Assembly (NCBI RefSeq): GCF_016859285.1
Contig: NC_053415.1
Span: 7,391,501 to 7,455,500, forward strand
Origin: Xiphias gladius
Lineage: Eukaryota; Chordata; Actinopteri; Istiophoriformes; Xiphiidae
Direction of reading: 5' to 3'
Length of the DNA stretch: 64,000 bases
In this document: positions 60,601 to 64,000 of the stretch, in pieces
Numbering within the stretch: position 1 is the stretch's first letter
Layout of the letters: every line of letters begins with the position of its first letter
Made by a program: the position numbers and the translations under genes
The notes under the pieces: generated by a model
Seen by the model: only the letters and a program-made list of their open reading frames with translations
Databases searched by the model: none
Told to the model about the DNA's origin: nothing

Positions 60601-60862
60601 AGTAGATTATAATGTTATTGAGGGTTATGTTTTTCCTCATATTTCTGTAATACTATTATTATCATAGATGTTTAATCTCTGCTATTTGAAAAGAATTGCA
60701 CTGTCTTTTGTATCGATCCAAGGCTGAATCATCTGTATGTCTGTTTTTGTGTGTTTTTGTGTGGGTGTGGGTGTGGGTGTGTGTGTGTGTGTGTTCCTGC
60801 GGCTTCCAGATTGCCCTGTCCACACAACACAGCCGCACTGCTGGCATCCTATGCTGTACAGT
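50714..60862 (+). CDS. ptpn4: Tyrosine-protein phosphatase non-receptor type 4 (ptpn4), 5' part: six coding exons, residues 1-155
   Basis: Coding exons 50714-50851, 57386-57493, 57972-58014, 58840-58918, 60254-60298 and 60810-60862 join in one frame to 155 complete codons plus one base. The product matches the amino end of PTPN4 (about 926 aa in human): [16 protein letters not shown], then [76 protein letters not shown] and [17 protein letters not shown]. This is the FERM F1 (ubiquitin-like) lobe and the start of F2. The full protein is a cytosolic, membrane-associated phosphatase with FERM, PDZ and catalytic PTP domains, known in neuronal and immune signalling. PDZ and PTP parts lie past the window. 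The last exon ends in phase 1, and the next should begin by completing the serine of an SELGDY-like sequence. The paralogue ptpn3 is possible, but the match and tmem177 adjacency favour ptpn4. Confidence 0.95.
51945..52073 (-). repeat. Inverted repeat arm B, 129 bp (partner 43961-44089)
   Basis: Reverse complement of arm A with one mismatch in 129 bp. A GT tract starts 7 bp after it, complementary to the CA tract before arm A, so the two loci can pair over roughly 180 nt in a transcript. It lies in intron 2, while arm A lies in intron 1. Confidence 0.95.
52080..52150. repeat. (GT)33 microsatellite
   Basis: GT run ending in GCGCGTGC, next to inverted-repeat arm B. Confidence 0.95.
54602..54693. 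repeat. GT/GC alternating tract
   Basis: (GT)n grades into (GTGC)n and GCGCGCACGTGCGTGTG. This alternating purine-pyrimidine sequence with a GC-rich end is a classic Z-DNA-prone composition. Confidence 0.93.
54822..54932. repeat. CA tract with GC-rich palindromic core
   Basis: ACACACA, then a palindrome-like core GCATGCGAGCGCACGCTCGC (54854-54873), then (CA)n to about 54932. It is complementary to the GT tract 130 bp upstream. Confidence 0.93.
55922..55990. repeat. (CA)34 microsatellite, left arm of CA/GT hairpin
   Basis: Uninterrupted CA run, 39 bp from a complementary GT run. Confidence 0.95.
56030..56070. repeat. (GT)20 microsatellite, right arm of CA/GT hairpin
   Basis: Uninterrupted GT run complementary to the CA tract at 55922-55990, ending in CTGTC. 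Confidence 0.95.
56388..56411. repeat. (TTTA)6 repeat
   Basis: Perfect tetranucleotide repeat in ptpn4 intron 2. Confidence 0.85.
57386..57493 (+). CDS. ptpn4: ptpn4 coding exon 2 (residues 47-82)
   Basis: Acceptor CTCTGCAG, 36 codons in phase 0, encoding [20 protein letters not shown] and [15 protein letters not shown], the middle of the FERM F1 lobe. The donor is CCA|GTCAGT, a weaker site than its neighbours. Confidence 0.95.
57494..57971 (+). other. ptpn4: ptpn4 intron 3 (478 bp)
   Basis: Starts GTCAGTG and ends ATTTTACAG. Contains a long GT/GTGC tract at 57597-57675. Confidence 0.92.
57597..57675. repeat. (GT)n tract with GTGC end
   Basis: About 62 bp of GT followed by GCGTGTGCGTGTGCGCACG. 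It occupies a sixth of a short ptpn4 intron. Confidence 0.93.
57972..58014 (+). CDS. ptpn4: ptpn4 coding exon 3 (43 nt, residues 83-96)
   Basis: Very short exon encoding [14 protein letters not shown] plus one base (phase 1). Acceptor TTTTACAG and donor AAAA|GTAGGT. The peptide is nearly invariant in PTPN3/PTPN4 FERM domains. Confidence 0.95.
58015..58839 (+). other. ptpn4: ptpn4 intron 4 (825 bp)
   Basis: From GTAGGT to TTTCTTCTAG. AT-rich, no other feature seen. Confidence 0.92.
58840..58918 (+). CDS. ptpn4: ptpn4 coding exon 4 (79 nt, residues 97-122)
   Basis: Completes the split arginine, then [14 protein letters not shown] and [11 protein letters not shown], and ends with two bases of the next arginine codon (phase 2). 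Donor CG|GTAAGA. This is the F1 to F2 transition of the FERM domain. Confidence 0.95.
58919..60253 (+). other. ptpn4: ptpn4 intron 5 (1335 bp)
   Basis: From GTAAGAG to CCCCCCTCAG. Poly-A runs at 59101-59112 and 60008-60020; otherwise nothing recognised. Confidence 0.92.
60254..60298 (+). CDS. ptpn4: ptpn4 coding exon 5 (45 nt, residues 123-137)
   Basis: Short exon completing the arginine, then [14 protein letters not shown] and two bases of arginine. Donor AAG|GTGAGT. It encodes the first helix of the FERM F2 lobe. Confidence 0.95.
60299..60809 (+). other. ptpn4: ptpn4 intron 6 (511 bp)
   Basis: From GTGAGT to GCGGCTTCCAG. Has a GTTTTT/GGGTGT/GT simple tract at 60742-60793 close to the acceptor. 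Confidence 0.92.
60810..60862 (+). CDS. ptpn4: ptpn4 coding exon 6 (53 nt, residues 138-155)
   Basis: Completes the arginine, then [17 protein letters not shown], and ends with the first base of the next codon before donor GTAAGT at 60863. It encodes part of the F2 helical bundle. The reading frame must continue outside the window. Confidence 0.95.
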
Positions 60863-63800
60863 GTAAGTAGTGCTCCCTGGACACACCCACTCTGCATAAC
60901 AATGGAAAGGCAATTCATTAGCCTCTCTTTAGCTACACCCACTGTTAAATGTAATGACTGTGGTTTGCTACAGTGCATTTATAGTTGGTGCTCTGAAGCC
61001 ATTACGATTCAATTAAGCTGTGTTGTGATATTTGATATTAATTTAAGGGATATAAATATTCTATGAGACTGTGGCTTGTTTTTTTCCGTTAGTACTGGTC
61101 CAAATCAGCCTTATGGGCCAAATATTGTGCAGAGGCAAATGGAAAGGCTAATGGCCATTAAACAGCCCAGTGGATGTTTAGGGTAACAAGTGCAGTTAAC
61201 AGGCATTATCCTTTTTATTTACTCTGTTTTTAGTGACTACACACGTGTGAATTTATTATTGTGCCTCAGTGCTGAAAGAACAAATAAATAAGTGTGTTAG
61301 ATGTACTGTCTGATTGAGTTTCCTAGTTCTAGACACTTCTCTACACTTTAATTACAGAAACCCAAATATTGCCACACTCATGCAGTTGGCAACCAAATAA
61401 AATGTTGTACTCTTGCTTACAGTGTCGTTCCAACACCTCATGGCCTACATGTTTTCCAAACCCAGTGGTTAACAAACATATCTGTAGGCCTACAGGCCAG
61501 TCTATGCCTGTGTACGTTCAGCCTCAGCGTTAATCTCGTCTACTGTTGTGATTTAGCGCTTGGGTTAAATGCTGACTGGGCCCCTCTGTTATCAGAATAA
61601 TGACTCCTGACGCACGGGTGTGTCTCACTCGCTCTTTCTCTTTTACTGCTGCTCATTGTTTTCATGCAGCCTGGTTTGCCTTCTGTCTGTTTCTTTCTTT
61701 TATCACTGTTTAGTCTTTCTCATCCCTTTCTGCTTACCCCCCCCTTTTTTTTCGCGCGCATAAACCCCTTCTCTAGCCCCGCTTCCCTCTGCCCTCCCTC
61801 CCTCTTTCTGTCTGTCTTCCACCTCTCTGGCGTTTTTTGTGGGGAATTTGCACTGCTACAGTATATAGGTCAGAGAAGAGATTTGGCCTAGACTGCCAAC
61901 ATCATGACACTACTGCTTTTACACACACAGATACACAAACACGTACACACACTGTCTGTAGCTAGGTCCATGCTGTCACTTCACTCAGTGCCAGCCAAGA
62001 TTATGAAGATAAATGTTTGCTCTTGGAAAAACGGCTTGAAGCAGCTGCTATGCTGCTAATTCAGTTAGCTTGGCCCAAGCGCCAGCACTGATCACTCTGA
62101 ATCCCACACTAAAGCTTTGCTTTCTCAAAACATCACAAATCCCATCCAGTAGTTTACCCAAATATTATCTGAAAACTGTAGCAACTTCCTCCTTCCTCAG
62201 AAATAAAGGTGTTTTGGGAAAAAAAAAAAACAACACGTTTATTTTTAAAGCATTAGATTTGGGCTTTAATGATGTTTTTAATTACTACAAAAATGTTGTA
62301 TCAGCAAAGACTTTTACATCTTTAAAGCTGGTATTCAGAGTTGCGTAGTGTTGCATTTGTTAATTTATTCTTATTGACAGTGGTGGATGTTGGAGCAATG
62401 TCCAGTGTTAATTGTTAGTAAAGGGAAAGCGCGCACAGACAGACAGAGACAGACAGAGACACACAGACACACAGACAGACACACACACAGACACACACAT
62501 ACACACTTGGGCTAAATTACCCACAATGAATGTAAATCCATCATCACAAATGGAGAGTTGAACATCTTGTTTGTGCTTAGTTGGTCAATAGCATCATTAT
62601 AAGGAGCCTGAGCTCAAGGTAATCTCTCCCATTTCGAGCCAATCTACAGCTGGGAATGGATTTCACATCAAAAGATGAATATCAAAAGACAGAGCAGGTT
62701 GTCAGCTAGTCTTTGTGCCTCACTGGCCTCAACATTAAACATTGTTAAAGTAATAACTGCAGCATAAAATAAAACCAACTTTACCTTAGTGTTCTGAGAT
62801 GTAAGCTATTGACTGTACATATCTTTCTCCCTGGAGCTGTGTGCACATCAATGAGCGGTCGAGCTGGAATTGATTCATTGGTCAATATGCTTAGGCTACT
62901 GGCTAGTACGTTAGTCCAGGGACTACTTGAGTGGATTGATGCTTTTGAGCTTCAACTGCTAGCTAGTGAGGTAATGGCTTTGGGGATTCACTTTGTGCTC
63001 TTTCTCTCTGAGGGCTCTGAAAGCTACCAGAGATCCGGGAATCATTTCACTCTTTATGGTTCTTCCTGTTATCTGCAATCAGCCTTTTCTTCATCCTCAA
63101 AACAGCTGTATTTTTTTTATCTTTTTTTGTCGTTGTCTGTTTTGACTCACATATTAAAGCTTCTGGCCATCTGCTATACAAAGCACTCTGTTCATAAGAA
63201 AAGGGTGAAAACATGAATGGTACTCCAAATGGATCTATAGTTTCCATTTATGTTTTGACCTGTTCAATCTTACCCTATGTATTGGACCAACTTGATTTAT
63301 CTTCACAGTTGGAGGGACCTTGGTATAATGAAATAGGTATGTGTTGCCTTGTACCTCTGCTGAAAATGTGCAAGGAAATATATTAACATATACAGACACA
63401 CTTGCCCATTTGTATACATCACGTTAAATAATAATATGGTATTATTGCACTACATGGGGAGCACACTCTGCTTTTAATCTCTTGATGTAATCAATATGCT
63501 TCAATATTAAGTGCACATTCAGTGTCTTTTAATGTGGTGATTGTTAATGTACACTTTTCTTAATACAAAAGGATTGTCATAGACTGTGTGATAATTTGCG
63601 GTTAAGGTGTGAAGATTCATCAATTTTTTTTTTTTCTTTTCACAACTGACTGATTGTTCCAAGACCTTTCCGTGTAAACAAATACACACCACAAAAGTAA
63701 AATAGATTGCAGGAAGTCTGCAAAGTATGAGATGATGACTGAGAGAAAGAAGGTCAATTATTAAGTGCCATACGGACTTTGATATCCTGACGACGTTTGT

Positions 63801-64000
63801 CAGTGGAGATGGTTCTGGTCAGCATTGTCTAAATGGTTTTCATTGTCAATTGTCAAACTATTTGGTTCTACCAATATACATTTTTTATTAAATGTGGTAA
63901 GACTGATTTCTTACTTTTAGAAAAATAAGACTTAACATAAATGGAACACGCTGTGATTAAATATCATATATTGCATGATATCAGATATTGTTTTTTTTTT
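60863..64000 (+). other. ptpn4: ptpn4 intron 7, continuing past the window
   Basis: At least 3.1 kb. No exon encoding the expected SELGDY-like continuation was found. Contents include a CAGA/CACA tract at 62431-62506 and T-rich pyrimidine sequence at 61675-61830. The open frame at 62809-63216 has no recognisable domain. Confidence 0.8.
62431..62506. repeat. CAGA/CACA compound simple repeat
   Basis: CAGACAGACAGAGACAGACAG grading into CACACAGACACACACA. Simple sequence in ptpn4 intron 7. Confidence 0.9.

Noticed and set aside
62809..63216. 135-aa plus-strand open frame
   Set aside because: Starts at TTG, no domain recognised, ends in T-rich low complexity; treated as intron sequence.
63310..63337. 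Possible ptpn4 exon 7: acceptor TCTTCACAG followed by a short segment and GTATGT
   Set aside because: With the incoming phase it reads FGGTLV then a stop, and does not give the expected SELGDY-like continuation.

Overview
The window is vertebrate nuclear DNA, most likely from a ray-finned (teleost) fish. Evidence: split genes with GT-AG introns, very many (CA)n/(GT)n tracts, decayed Tc1-type DNA transposons, and fold-back non-autonomous repeats whose terminal sequences (for example 'ggaatagttcgacatttt' and 'ttaaaggataatttggga') I recognise as common in fish. There are no operons, phage genes, CRISPR arrays or bacterial features. All identifications rest on reading the sequence and on memory of protein families; no search was run.

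Layout. Positions 1-12480 are mostly non-coding. They hold a possible minus-strand first exon with a TATA box (about 5753-5938) and a possible 90-bp minus-strand internal exon (987-1076), neither assigned to a known gene. A Tc1 3' relic (about 12480-12835) lies just upstream of an intronless TRIM E3 ligase gene (13116-14501; RING, B-box, coiled coil, PRY-SPRY). Next on the plus strand is tmem177 (two coding exons, 17022-17222 and 17715-18446, 310 aa), a mitochondrial inner-membrane factor for COX2 assembly. A second, nearly full-length but broken Tc1 element (20219-21397, minus) separates it from a CpG-rich promoter at about 21650-22265.

The rest of the window, about 22 kb to 64 kb, is the 5' part of ptpn4, a FERM-PDZ tyrosine phosphatase, on the plus strand. 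It has a non-coding first exon (ending 22265), a 28.4-kb intron 1, and six coding exons (50714-50851, 57386-57493, 57972-58014, 58840-58918, 60254-60298, 60810-60862). These join in frame to give residues 1-155, covering the FERM F1 lobe and the start of F2. The remaining exons lie beyond the window. Tmem177 next to ptpn4 is the same order as on human chromosome 2q14.2; the TRIM gene is not part of that human neighbourhood.

The most interesting signals are these. (1) A 68-codon upstream ORF in the ptpn4 leader crosses the exon 1/2 junction and its stop codon overlaps the main ATG (TGATG). (2) A 129-bp inverted repeat pair with one mismatch, extended by complementary CA and GT tracts, brackets the ptpn4 start-codon exon. 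(3) Two convergent CTCF-like motifs lie at the TRIM gene. (4) A PIF/Harbinger-like element in intron 1 keeps an intact MYB/SANT-like first exon with a good splice donor. (5) Several fold-back repeats and very long CA/GT tracts are present. I did not find a clearly novel multi-gene system.
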